DNA from: Margaritifera margaritifera
Lineage: Eukaryota > Mollusca > Bivalvia > Unionida > Margaritiferidae
Assembly (NCBI GenBank): GCA_029931535.1
Contig: JAQPZY010001200.1
Coordinates: 813,501 to 877,500, forward strand
DNA length: 64,000 nt
Reading direction: 5' to 3'
In this document: positions 53,821 to 63,877 of the stretch, piece by piece
Layout of the letters: the number at the start of each line of letters is the position of its first letter
Position numbering within the stretch: position 1 is the stretch's first letter
Made by a program: the position numbers and the translations under genes
The notes under the pieces: generated by a model
The model's database searches: none
Seen by the model: only the letters and a program-made list of their open reading frames with translations
Told to the model about the DNA's origin: nothing

Positions 53821-54372
53821 AACCAAATGCCTCTGATTATTTATTAAAATTCCCATGTTACCCCACCCACCTTTATTTCCAGTTATGGTAAACAAAAATG
53901 ATCCGGACTCGCGCACTTGTAAGATGCGACGTTTAGGTCTGTCAAAACCATTTGCATTAGAACTGAAAACAAGTCGCTCATTTGCCGAGATTAACACGTC
54001 AGTTGTTTCCTGTGTTTTGCTGATTAATATTCCTAGAATTTTGCACCAGAACGTTACCACGCATGGTGGCGGGGGCACATCTGCGATCTGTTCATCTACG
54101 TATAGTTTCATCCACCATTAGCAGTATCAACATAGTCTTTTGATAAACGCTATCGACACGTTCGAGTCTCTGATTGCCCCGTGTTCAGTGATTTCAACTT
54201 TACCATCCCGAGTAAATCAGACTGGTTAGCGGCGAGGCATTCGGGTAGACCTCTGCCTGAGGGTATTTTGCGAGCTAATCGAAGACCATTTTCTATTTTC
54301 ATAGACCCTGCGCGTCTACGGTCGATGGACCTTAAAGGTCCGCCACCACGACAGGCTCCGCCTGCAACTGCC
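53821..54372 (-). pseudogene. Unrecognised Maverick protein plus small basic segment
   Basis: A minus-strand segment at 54,355-54,190 encodes a Gly/Arg-rich stretch (GGACRGGGPLRSIDRR, LARKIPSGRGLPE), basic like a core or DNA-condensing protein. It is followed in other frames by ITEHGAIRDSNVSIAFIKR and DVLISANERLVFSSNANGF. Frames shift several times. Functions are inferred only from composition. Confidence 0.4.
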
Positions 54373-54374
54373 TT

Positions 54375-54535
54375 TTACAGCGCCATTCCGGATGCGGTTC
54401 CGACAGCCCCTAACGCATCCGCTTTTGCAAGCGCCGGAGAAGCTGCCGCCAGCAACGCTGGAATCGCCGCAAGGAATGGAAACATTCCACCGGTCTTTTG
54501 CATTTGCACCACCTCTGACTTTGATAACGCTAATG
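54375..54535 (-). pseudogene. Small hydrophobic Ala-rich capsid-associated segment
   Basis: QMQKTGGMFPFLAAIPALLA followed by a further alanine/glycine run. Short hydrophobic peptides with K-x-G-G-x-x-P-F-L lie near the capsid genes of Mavericks and adintoviruses and are compared with adenovirus core peptides. Here it reads on in frame from the end of the capsid gene, apparently by decay of the boundary. Confidence 0.5.
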
Positions 54536-55761
54536 TCAACGAGGCGTTATTTCGTTTGGCCGCATTAAGCTCATCGAGTTGTTCAACTGAAAAGTAATAA
54601 ATCGGGTACAATGTAGCACGTCATGTTGCGAAATCTGTAGACCTGTGTCAACGTTTTGATCCCGACCCATGAACGACCACAGCTTCTGATAGGCACGTGC
54701 AATATAATTGTTTGTGAAGTCAAGCGAAATTTCTTCCGCGGGTTCTTGATAACCATTTAACCGCAAAGAAACTTCAGACACTCCTGGTGGGTCAAATATC
54801 ATTTAACTAAGCGTATGTCCACCGCGCGCCCGAGCCACAGTTTGAAAAGCTATAAAAATATGTATTGGTACACTGATACCTTGTTGGGTAGTTATTTGCC
54901 ATGATACTTGTTACACGTTGCCTTCATACGTGTCTGTGGTAAGCGTGTGAAATTATAACGGTAATGTGCCTCTGGAACTCATAAACGACAACAAACGTGT
55001 TTCTGTAGCCACCGAAGGGATTATCACAGGCAATCTCAATGCTAATTCCAACAACACAACTTCACCATCAACACCACCAGTACGCCAAATTGCATCATTA
55101 TCGGTGATTTTTTGGTATAGTGTGACTGTGTTTTTGGCTCCGAAAATAACCTTGCGAACATCTCTGCAAAACCCAAATTTGTGACTAAGAGGAATCACAC
55201 ATGAAAACGACAATAGGCCTCCGTGAAGTTGTCATCGAGGCTGTTGAAATCCAAAGTTGTGACTCGCGTTGGTGCCGATAGTTACGGCTTCTACATCTGC
55301 ATCATCATCATCAGTAGTTGGTTTTTTTTGGGTCACCTACGCACATGCTGTATATGATCTGCGTAATCGGTTGTATCCTTGATATACGGCATTGTTGGCC
55401 CAGCGGATATTGCGTAATCGTCACTGTATCTAGCGAGTCCAAGAATTGTTGTGGCAATGTCAATGTTGAAATAATGTGCGTTGCTAAACAACGCCATGAT
55501 ACCGTTGTTAACAAATTGAACATTGGCACCGGCAGCATATTCAGTATTATCGTTTTGTATCAGTATCCCATCGATTTCCAAGAAAACTTCACATGGGAGA
55601 AAATATCGAGACGTATCATTCACTTGTAAATCTATCCGACCTCTTTGATCAGGATTTTTTGCTGGGTTTGAATAATACTGAAAATCTTTTTTACTTCGAT
55701 CTACCGTCAAAGGCACGTCCACGTCAGAAGAGGAATTGGATACTTCCCTAAATTTTGCCAT
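54536..55761 (-). pseudogene. Major capsid protein (double jelly-roll), broken
   Basis: Starts at ATG 55,761 with MAKFREVSNSSSDVDV. Pieces in order: YFLPCEVFLEIDGILIQNDN and VNNGIMALFSNAHYFNID (first jelly-roll); VIPLSHKFGFCRDVRKVIFG near 55.2 kb; and VSEVSLRLNGYQEPAEEISL with ARAYQKLWSFMGRDQNVDTG near 54.75 kb. This pattern is that of the Maverick major capsid protein, annotated in many animal genomes as F54H12.2-like. At least three frame shifts; one lies next to a T-run near 55,322. It is followed on the same strand by the small hydrophobic segment and preceded by the short ORF at 55,911. Confidence 0.85.
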
Positions 55762-55764
55762 TAT

Positions 55765-55911
55765 TTATACATCTAATACTTTTTTTGTGAGACGGCTTTG
55801 CTTCTTGCGTCCCGTCCATAATCCGCTTCCCATTTCCGCATTTGCAATCACTGAATCAGTTAGATGTTCTTGAGCGGCTTCACTGATAATTTTACTAACC
55901 GCGGCTGGCAT
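55765..55911 (-). CDS. Short conserved-position ORF before the capsid gene
   Basis: An intact 48-codon frame, MPAAVSKIISEAAQEHLTDS through GLWTGRKKQSRLTKKVLDV, stopping four bases before the capsid start. A basic C-terminus. It is one of the few undamaged frames of the element. Function unknown; its tight spacing points to the same leftward transcription unit. Confidence 0.5.
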   Translation of the reverse strand: MPAAVSKIISEAAQEHLTDSVIANAEMGSGLWTGRKKQSRLTKKVLDV

Positions 55912-55914
55912 TGT

Positions 55915-56238
55915 TTATGTCGGTGAAAATGTAATTGGTTTTGGTTCTACCCGCGGTGCTCGAGTCATTAATCGTCTTAGTCGATCTCGAATTGATTGAA
56001 CCGCTTGCAGTCCTAGATTTTTCAATCGATCTACAGCAACGTTTTTGATTCTATCAACGACTCGCACTGCAACTTATTTAGCAATTGGTGAAGACAACGC
56101 CACTAATACTTTGGGTCCGCCTGTGAACAATGCCCGGACAACATCACCAAGTCCATTTCCTTAATGTACCACGTAAAAGGATTGTCTTGTATCAACAGCA
56201 CACACTGGTATCACACGTCCACGTACAATTGTCATCAT
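55915..56238 (-). pseudogene. pVI-like amphipathic capsid protein, broken
   Basis: Starts MMTIVRGRVIPVCAVDTRQS, then GNGLGDVVRALFTGGPKVLV and a long amphipathic, Arg/Val-rich helix (VVDRIKNVAVDRLKNLGLQ) to ITFSPT and stop; about 108 codons. The combination of a short basic start, G-x-G-L-G-x-x-x-R and an amphipathic helix resembles pVI-like capsid proteins of Mavericks. One stop and one shift interrupt it. It lies between the minor capsid gene and the 48-codon ORF. Confidence 0.5.
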
Positions 56239-56251
56239 ATTAAATGTCAGG

Positions 56252-56560
56252 TCAATCTCTAATATACAGTTGCATCATCAAGGTCTCCCCGCGCAGATTT
56301 AACATGTGCCCATCCTGGTCCACAAGGGTGAAACGGATATGTGTCAACCGAGGATTATAACATGGAAGATACACCTGTAACGCAGGAATAATTGATATCA
56401 AATCACCCTGTTCCGCAGTTGAATTAAAAGGAATACAAATATGTAACCCTGGGAGGCTACACATGAACGAGCTCCACTTTCATAACTGCAATTTAGAGTG
56501 TGCGGGATTTCCCAGCGGCAATTGGTGTAGAAAAGGTCACATCAAATTCTGGTACTGTTG
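56252..56560 (-). pseudogene. Minor capsid (penton-like, single jelly-roll) C-terminal part
   Basis: MCSLPGLHICIPFNSTAEQG leads to LPCYNPRLTHIRFTLVDQDG and NLRGETLMMQLYIRD, ending in TGA. The V-D-Q-D-G...RGE...L-x-I-R ending is characteristic of the Maverick minor capsid protein. Upstream in another frame, YLDDYDLVSSTVPEFDVTFS probably belongs to the same or the preceding gene. The N-terminal half is not recognised. Confidence 0.6.
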
Positions 56561-57719
56561 ACGAGACGAGATCGTAATCATCGAGGTAACGTTCGGGGCT
56601 GTATTTACAACAACACGCTGCATCGCGACATAGATTTCGTGTAAAACACGAAGTGTTTCAACGAAAAGTGCTTCAGGGGTCCATGATGTCATTGGTGAGT
56701 AACCGCTGACGAATCTTCGAGGCCTGATTGATAACTTCTGGCGAGTTATTGCCAGTGCGAACTGACCCCACTAATGTTTCAACCGATCCACTAGTTCATT
56801 TACCTGTTCTTGGTCCACAGACACGAACTCACCTGCGGTTTGAACCCTGCTGGTTTGGAATCTTTGAGCCCACGGTTGCGTGCAAGACCACTGATACCTT
56901 TTCCATGTTTGGGTGGTTCCTCCTCCCTTTGAGGGGAAATATGCTTCTTCCTCGGGTGTTTTTTTCCAGCGTGGTGGGTAATTGTCGCGATAAGCCTGCC
57001 AATCTTGCTCGACCTCTTCTTTACCATGTTTACTATGTGGTTCAACAAGTTGTATAAATACCGGCCACTCAGGCTTATCCCTGTTATTTATTACTGTCCA
57101 CCCACTCCTTAAATACCCATTTCAGCCATTTATTATGAATGTAACTCGGGCGCAACGTCTTAGGGAGTAATTCTCTATCCAACATAACTTTTTCTATATA
57201 GTCTTTAGCGCCGTAAAATCTAAAGCATCTTTGATCTCATGGCGTGCCCACTCATTCAATTTTTGAATTTTTGTACGCAACTCTGATTTAAACTCGGATG
57301 GTGGTTATTCTCGAAAACTCACAGTTGCCTCTTCATCGTCTTCGGTGTCTTTTTTTTATTTCAGCTATGGTGTCATCTAATCCTTTTTGGATGTGCTCTG
57401 GTAAGAGTTGCATAGCTGCCGAGGATTGTTCTGTGGCTCTTTTGATATCTTTGGCGAGTTTGCATATCTTACGAATTTGACCCGGATTTTCTGTTGTTGC
57501 CGCCATTGCTGTCAAACGTTCCCTGGTGAGTTTAATCAACGGTGCAAATGTTTGTTCGAAGAACGCTATGAGACCTTCCTGTGCAGTTTGGCTCGACTGT
57601 AACATATCTTTGACACGTTTGCGTGCATCCATGTACTCGCGTGCCGATTCCAGTTGATCACGCGCGGCTTTGCGACGTCGGTCTGCTCCTGCTCTAGCAT
57701 CGCTGGTGGATTTCGTCAT
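56561..57719 (-). pseudogene. Maverick coiled-coil protein, broken
   Basis: Starts at ATG 57,719 (MTKSTSDARAGADRRRKAAR), then a long helical, charged stretch with LESAREYMDARKRVKDMLQS and FEQTFAPLIKLTRERLTAMA to 57,333. Shifted frames continue with KSELRTKIQKLNEWARHEIK, KWLKWVFKEWVD, WPVFIQLVEPHSKHGKEEVE and VSVDQEQVNELVDRLKH to about 56.77 kb, then ALFVETLRVLHEIYVAMQRV. About 380 codons in all. A helical structural protein between the ATPase and minor capsid genes; no named family recalled. Confidence 0.5.
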
Positions 57720-57724
57720 TTTAT

Positions 57725-58447
57725 ATATTTGGTATGGTTGTTGAAATGGTTTATCCAAACACGCGCGATATTTTCCCCCGCGGCCGGAGGCGAGACCGCT
57801 CTGCGGTCCACTAGTCAAGTCAATAGTGAGGAAACAATACAGTTCGGTCAGAGGTGGCCCCCGCAAACATATGCCGAAACTCATCTTACGTGTGGTCAGC
57901 GGCACACCAAGTCCGATGAATGTTTCAAAGACCATGCGCGTCAACGCCGCGAAATATCATCAGCATGTTACAGTTGTCTCGATTATTTTAAATAGATCCC
58001 ATTGATTTGGTGTTCAAGCATTACATCGTCGTACACAAGATTATTCGCACTTGAATCTGGATCATCAATGGTAGGTGCTTCATCGATTGCGGAAAAGAAA
58101 TCAACCGTGGCTTTACCTCCCAACGACGACGCAAGCGCTTCAGAAAAAATCTTTGAGAACGTCGTGACACGGTTGATCGTCAGCCGACGGTGCAATAACG
58201 TACAACCGATTCCACGTAAAATCATATCCAACAACAAATGAGTTTACCGGATCCAGCCGGACCAATGAGCAATGCACGAACTGAGTATGGAAATATATTG
58301 CCGTGTTTGGATGGTTTGGGCGCTGTCTGCGCGGTAAAGTCAATGACGGAAAAATCAAATTTTCGATTTGTACGCGGATATCGCACCAGACACACCAGCA
58401 ATCAAATATTTGGCATCTTCGGTGCTTTTATTTTTTCGTAATGCCAT
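57725..58447 (-). pseudogene. FtsK/HerA-type genome-packaging ATPase, broken
   Basis: Starts at ATG 58,447 (MALRKNKSTEDAKYLIAG). The Walker A motif is GPAGSGK at about 58,255-58,235, followed after a shift by LLDMILRGIGC, then a Walker B-like VYDDVMLE near 58.03 kb and a degraded C-terminal part ending FLTIDLTSG. These motifs are those of the Maverick packaging ATPase, which drives DNA into the capsid. At least four shifts or stops. It starts 35 bp from the divergent PLA2 gene, so both probably shared a promoter. Confidence 0.8.
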
Positions 58448-58482
58448 GTTAAATGTCAAGAAAATTGTTGTATAATACAATC

Positions 58483-58960
58483 ATGTCTTCATATTGCGTC
58501 CGATGCCACACTCGAACACGTACTGCGAATCCAACTCGAGTTCAAACTCGTAATGATCAATCCCGAATTTCGGGAACTTTGTGTTCAATGGTGGAGCAAA
58601 GAAGTTCACGTTTGTTAAAAAAAGTCGTCAACGGTGATGTCGCTGCCGCGTTAGCGAAAGTACCAGGGACACTATGGAGTAAATACCCTGGTGAAAAGTA
58701 TATTCTCGGATACAATTACTGTGGGCCTGGAACACGGCTGGATTCTAGCAATCAACTAGCGCCGTGAGAAGCACCCGTAAACCGCGTCGATGCTGCATAT
58801 TACCGACATGATATTGCTTACAAAGCATGTAGATCTCATCCATGACTTAAACGCTCTCAATCCCACAATCGGAGAAAAAATTGCCAGATGGATCATCAAA
58901 GGAGGTATGAAAGGCAAGATTGTTTTGGGTGGTGCCCAAAGTCCACGCATTGGAGGTAAA
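58483..58960 (+). pseudogene. Zinc-ribbon plus phospholipase A2-like protein, broken
   Basis: From ATG 58,483 the frame reads MSSYCVRCHTRTRTANPTRV, the start of a small zinc ribbon (C-x2-C, then C-x2; the last cysteine pair is lost to a frame shift near 58,590). After a basic linker comes YCGPGTRLDSSNQLAP, the calcium-loop-like part, a TGA at 58,765, and then YYRHDIAYKAC with the His-Asp catalytic pair. Another frame continues DLNALNPTIGEKIARWIIKG to about 58.93 kb. PLA2-like domains of this kind occur in parvovirus VP1 and in Mavericks/adintoviruses, where they are thought to help entry. Dead. Confidence 0.75.
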
Positions 58961-58983
58961 ATATATTGTTATAATAAACAAAC

Positions 58984-59640
58984 ATGGTTTTTGAACGGAC
59001 TTTAGCCAGAATATACTAGTCCTTGCGGTTACTGGAAAGATGAATCTGCTGTAGAAAAGTTAGCGAGCATGGCAGCGGTCACGCATGGGACCGCTCGAGA
59101 ACGGTTAGCTAAACAAGTGTTGTGACAAATTTACCTACCCGCGGCAAGGAAGATTTCCCGTGGTTGGTTTGATGCCCAAAGACCTAACGAAGTTCACCCG
59201 GTTGATCTTTTGTTTGATTGATGATGAATCGTGGAGCGAAGTCTCGTGAGTGGGTAACAAGGCTTCGATCAGTCATCGCAGCGTTGAATAATGAAATCAC
59301 ACGTGCGAGTCGATGAAAACCCGCTGATGCAATTTGGCGAAAGACTGTCACTGTTGTGAAATCAGTTTCACATCCACCACTGTTTGAATCATTCGGAAAT
59401 AATTTTGTTCGGTATATGTATGCCCCTGGGGAGTTAGAAGGTGGGCAACGTCGTGCTTGATCCGGTATGGTCCGTCGATATATTTACAATCGCTGTTCGG
59501 TTTGATTTTCTAAGACAGCCGACACCTTATCATTTGGCGCCTGTGAATAAGCAATCGGCAAATCCTCCAGATGGAGCATTTATACGAGAGGAGTTGCAAG
59601 TCGTTCCCGCGAATACGAAACTACCACCAAGATCTATTTA
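58984..59640 (+). pseudogene. Retroviral-type integrase with catalytic core deleted
   Basis: The N-terminal part reads SPCGYWKDESAVEKLASMAA, then QIYLPAARKISRGWFDAQRP and NEVHPVDLLF, which holds the first catalytic aspartate. Directly after it, at about 59,220, the sequence jumps to SREWVTRLRSVIAALNNEIT and on to RYMYAPGELEGGQRRA and the C-terminal part FIREELQVVPANTKLPP. The core between, with the second aspartate and glutamate, is missing. There is a TGA in place of a Trp codon near 59,122 and further stops. It moved the element in its active past. Confidence 0.85.
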
Positions 59641-59643
59641 GAA

Positions 59644-60046
59644 ATCGGAAGCGGATTTGCAGTCACATGATGTCATAACGCGTAACTTGTAATTCTGTCG
59701 GGGAATATCCATCGCTTGGTGTCCAGCGGTGACAAACTCACCTTGGTGCATTGGCGTACACTCATGCGAGATGTTGTTTACTCCTGATCATGTTGACTGT
59801 ATGTCTTAATTAGCGTCGCTCGCGACGACATTCCTTATACATCTCGTGTGTGAGAACTTTTTTCACAATAACCCGAGAAACTCCTTTCGCTCTCTTTTTG
59901 TTTTCGGATCCGACCACAATCGAGTACATTTTGGACCCACATATTCTTAAATAGGTGTATCTGCATATTCATCTTAAAATTTTCCTATGACTTTTTGTTG
60001 GTGCTGTTCAACAACGGCTACGCTTTGGGATAATAAATGTTGTCAA
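59644..60046. other. Gap between convergent integrase and PolB genes
   Basis: I see no gene here. Convergent 3' ends meet in this stretch; no clear terminator or poly(A) signal was identified. Confidence 0.5.
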
Positions 60047-61183
60047 TTAGTTCGCGAGTGTGTCTGATGCGATATCCGTGTACACATCATCGGTGGTTTT
60101 ATGCATCAGCAGCGAATCGGTGTCGGTGTAGAGCATATTGATACGATCGCGGTAAAATGGTTTTATTTTATCATAGCAAAACTCACACATGAGCAGCTTT
60201 GAAAGATTAAGTACATATGCCCCAACGTAGTTAGGTTTTGTCAGCTTCAGTTTCGTTTTTTTACTCTCTACATCAATGAGTCCGCCATCGAAAATATTTC
60301 GGGATTCGAATGTCGGGTCCGCGATGAGCCTTCGAAGCTTGTCCGGGTTGATAGCACCGACAATGTCAACGCGGATTCGCTTCCGTAGATTTTCCATCGT
60401 CTTGCCGAATACAGAATATTCATTAGTTGGAAATAGGTGGAAATACTGTCGCGAGATAACGGCGAAGGGAATGCCTCGATCGGTGGCAACTGATTTTCAT
60501 CAAACTGTTCCCATTCCTCATGGTATGGGTACTCTCCTTTCCGCGTTATAAACTTTAATTTGTCAGCGGTGGCACCATATCGACTGGTGATTGTAAAGCT
60601 TTCCACCGCAAGGTAGCTAACTAGTTTGTCCAATGATGAAGGCAAATGCTGCAGCGAATCAATGAACTGCAAACTGACCCACCGAAAACATCATGTGATT
60701 TTCCATGTTGATGGGGATGACACTTATTGGCGCATTCGATGCTGTTACGATTGCCTGCATAATCAAGTGGCTGTCATATCCGCGCAGATTATGAAACACC
60801 ACAGGAAATTCTATTTTCTTTGAGCAAATCCGCAACTGTAGATTACATGCGTTATGTGCGGCTCCTCTGTACGAGCCAGCGATATGACAGTGATCGCGAA
60901 CTTTCGCATCAGTGAAACTGAAAACACCACCGCATATCCAGCAATCGTTGGCCACGATAAACGTATCTATATCATCACGGGTCATAATCATGTCTTCGGG
61001 CAAATCGAGCTGTTTGTTCATCAATTTTCTGGTTACCTCGATCGATTTACGAAACATCGCAACCGAGTTCTGGCCAAGTTATAATATTGATGGCTCATGT
61101 GCTCCATCACATCTGACGCTTCGTTCTTATACTGATTCCACTACAATAAAAGTCATGATTGTCAAGTAGCTGTTGGGATCACC

Positions 61184-61211
61184 AAAAAAAAAAAAAAAAA
61201 AAAAAAAAAAA
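61184..61211. repeat. A28 homopolymer inside PolB
   Basis: Twenty-eight A on the plus strand interrupt the polymerase coding frame, directly beside the 118-bp duplication. Either slippage or a scar of an inserted poly(A) tail. Confidence 0.9.
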
Positions 61212-61212
61212 T

Positions 61213-61448
61213 GCGGGCAACGTCTGCATGGAAACTTTTACCGTGGTGCGTGCCATGTCGGTTAAGCAATCGGGAAAGATTCTTTATCCACACATGATGA
61301 GATAGCGACTTTGAACCTTTCATGCCGTCTGCGAGCAACGTCTGCATGGAAATTTTTACCGTGGTGCGTGCCCTGTCGGTTAAGCAATCGGGAAAGATTC
61401 TTTATCCACACATAATGAGATAGCGACTTTGAACCTTTCATGCCGTCT
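61213..61448. repeat. 118-bp tandem duplication inside PolB
   Basis: 61,213-61,330 and 61,331-61,448 are almost identical (for example GCAACGTCTGCATGG at 61,217 and 61,335, CATGCCGTCT at 61,321 and 61,439). Only a few substitutions separate them, so the duplication is younger than most decay of the element. Confidence 0.95.
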
Positions 61449-62381
61449 ATCAACAGCAGATATATCTCGGTCCGTCTATGCGAATTTTTGTTTTGCACAT
61501 GTGGCAATAGCGCACGCGGATTGTTCCAAGCGACTACATTAACGGCGATACTGGGGTTAAGTTCTTCAAACTTGTTCAGTGTATCCCTGGTACCCTGCAC
61601 CAGAACTTCAATGTTGCCAAAATCAAGTTGGAGCAGATATTATTCGTATTGTCGGGGCTGACCTACGTGATCGCTCGCAGGATATAACAAAAACATGAGC
61701 GCCCATTCAAAACATCGATTGTCATAGTTTTTTACCATTATCGCTGACCGCTGCAGGAACATAGTCTGGCGTTGGTATATAATTCGATCCGCGGAATGGT
61801 TTGTATGAGGAAGTATCCAGTTGAACTTCCGTACATCTATCAAGAGTCCATCCCGAAACGGTATTGGTCCATCTTTCCAACGTGTGGAGAATCTTTTCAG
61901 TACCTTTATCGATTGCGTTATTGATATCCTTGAAGTCTTTGCTGCTCGTGATTATAAGTGGATCACCATGAAACCACACAGTTTGGGTTTTAAATCCGTT
62001 CATGTCTGATGACTTGCGATTAAGCGACATAGTCAAATGCACATGGACAAAACTATCCGCTTTAAATTGGAGGTGCCGTCTTTTTTAACTTGAGAAAAAT
62101 GTTTTTCAGGCTTTTTCTCATGAGCTTGACCAAGTAAACATCGTTGTTGTTCCAAGATAACTCCTAAGTTGATTAATTTATCAAGATGCTCTGGATACGT
62201 GTTTGAAAAATCATACAACATCTATTGAGCATCTTTTACAAATCTGTATGAGCGAAACAACGACTTAATCTATTCTGTGATGGTTCGCACACTCCACTGG
62301 ATTGGTAGATTAATTCCTGACTCATATATTTTCATAAATTCTTTTAGATAACTATATTTGTCGATCTTTCGGTTTTTCGCC

Positions 62382-62711
62382 ATTGATACATATACCGGGG
62401 TAAATGTCTAATATAATATTTTCGCATGAACTCTGCCACAGTCAGTGTAAAAAATAGCTGTTGCAAAATATTTTTATACAGTATACGCGATCAATAATCC
62501 TACAGTGCCATAGTTGATAGAAAATATACGCAATAGTCGGTGTCGAATTCAACTATGCAACAAAAACAATACAACCAAAATATTGTATACAGTTGATGGC
62601 GATCAATTATTGTGTTTTCAGAGTAGTATTTTTAGTCTCACAGAAAATAAACCTCCACATTGTACTATAGCCACAATCAATAATATAGGCCTGACTTAAA
62701 ACTTCACTTGT
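62382..62711. other. Right subterminal region of the Maverick
   Basis: AT-rich stretch between the PolB start and the right inverted repeat. No gene seen; probably held the polymerase promoter. Confidence 0.5.
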
Positions 62712-62849
62712 GCGTGTTTTATATTTTGTAAACCCAACCTAACATGCTCTAGCGTGTAACGACTAAGATAAAGATACTAATGACATGGGGTATAGAGGGG
62801 TTGACTTGTTCCCAACTATCCGGTCTAAAATTTCCATTGTACCTCTACT
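62712..62849 (-). repeat. Right terminal inverted repeat
   Basis: On the minus strand begins AGTAGAGGTACAATGGAAAT and matches the left repeat over about 138 bases. Confidence 0.93.
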
Positions 62850-62854
62850 CCGTA
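62850..62854. repeat. Target site duplication, right (CCGTA)
   Basis: Same five bases as at 52,518. After them the LINE linker resumes in frame. Confidence 0.75.
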
Positions 62855-63877
62855 TATACTGAACTAAATATCGTCGTACCTTTAGACAGAGCAAGAGTTA
62901 AACATGGAGATCCAATGTCTCTCGGTTGAACTCCCGCTCCTTTATTAAATCAGTATGGAATATGGTACGAAACATCATTGGCAAAAATACACACAACTGT
63001 ATCAAACATTTAAAGAAATCTCATGAAATGGTCACAACCATACCAGAAATCTCAGACACATTAGCCGAAACATTGAACTCCTCACAAAAGAATTATTCCA
63101 AAAACTCCCACTGTGTGAAAGACTTGAAAGAAAAAGTTTCTCTGCTAATGCTGAAGATTACAATAAACCTTTCACTTTCATAGAGTTACAAGACTCTCTT
63201 GATCGAGCCCATGACACTTCAGCAGAACCAGATGAGATCCATTAACTTCAGAAACACTTACCTGACATAGTTCTAAATACACTCCTCAACATTTTCAATA
63301 CAATATGGGAAATTGGCGACTTACCACAGTCTTGGAGAGAAGCAACGGTGATACCAGTATCCAAACTTGGAAAAGATCAAACAGACCTTTACAACTATCA
63401 TCACATAGCATTAGCATGCTGTAACCGTGAAACAGATGATAACTGATAGACTGCTCTGGTATCTAGAATGCAGCACACTGCTATCAGATGATCAATGTGG
63501 ATTCAGACACCAGCAAAGCACAATAGACCATCTTGTCAGAATTGAAGCATTTATTAGAGACGCTTTTATAAAGAAAGAACATATAGTTGCCGTCTTTTTT
63601 AACTTGAGAAAGCTTACAACACCACGTGGAAATACAGCATATTGAATGACCTATTCAATCTAGGTCTAAGGGGCCGCCTACCTAACTTTATATCCAAATT
63701 TCTGAAACAGAAATTTCAGAGTTAAGGTGGGCAGCAGGAGATGGGTATAATTCAGTGCAGCATATATTTTGTAACCTTGTTTAACATTATTATTAACAGA
63801 ATAGTGAAATATCGTAATCAATGAACTGACTGCTCATTGTATGTTGACGACATTTTGATCTGTTACAGATGAAAGAG
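62855..63877 (+). pseudogene. LINE ORF2 reverse transcriptase, right part
   Basis: Resumes with YRRTFRQSKS, a stop, WRSNVSRLNSRSFIKSVWNM and a broken linker. Then LNIFNTIWEIGDLPQSWREA-like, LLWYLECSTLLSDDQCGFRH, STIDHLVRIEAFIRDAFIKK, VAVFFNLRK (aspartate changed to asparagine at the first palm motif) and LYVDDILICYR at 63,839-63,871 with an intact YVDD. These are the fingers and palm motifs of a Jockey-superfamily reverse transcriptase. Many shifts. It continues the 50.2-52.5-kb LINE across the Maverick. Confidence 0.8.

Larger units (their letters stand above)
60047..62381 (-). pseudogene. Protein-primed family B DNA polymerase, broken and internally deleted
   Basis: Begins MAKNRKIDKYSYLKEFMKIY at 62,381 with two stops. 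Then come VSGWTLDRCTEVQLDTSSYK, FEELNPSIAVNVVAWNNPRA, a Cys/His segment CWICGGVF...RDHCHIAGSYRG (endonuclease VII-like), VVFHNLRGYDSHLIMQAI (exonuclease motif II) and SFTITSRYGATADKLKFITR. Near 60,480 the sequence jumps from SPLSRDSIST to MENLRKRIRVDIVGAINP, so the third exonuclease motif and the first palm motif are missing. The last palm motif YTDTDSLL and ASDTLAN then end the frame at 60,047. It replicated the element by protein priming. A 28-A tract and a 118-bp duplication further disrupt it. Confidence 0.88.
52523..62849. mobile_element. Complete, inactive Maverick/Polinton (10,327 bp)
   Basis: The ends are fixed by ~138-bp inverted repeats beginning AG and by a CCGTA duplication. Recognisable genes are protein-primed PolB, retroviral-type integrase, packaging ATPase, major and minor capsid proteins, a pVI-like protein and a PLA2/zinc-ribbon protein, the set shared by Mavericks and adintovirus-like elements. 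No adenain-type protease was recognised. Structural genes run on the minus strand from 58,447 leftward; the PLA2 protein and integrase run on plus; PolB runs on minus from the right end, facing the integrase. Higher GC than the host DNA. Frameshifts, stops, two catalytic-core deletions and an A tract show that it is not functional. Confidence 0.93.

Noticed and set aside
54181..54597. 138-codon plus ORF inside the Maverick
   Set aside because: Antisense shadow of the capsid-associated hydrophobic and Gly/Arg-rich segments, which have recognisable features on the minus strand.
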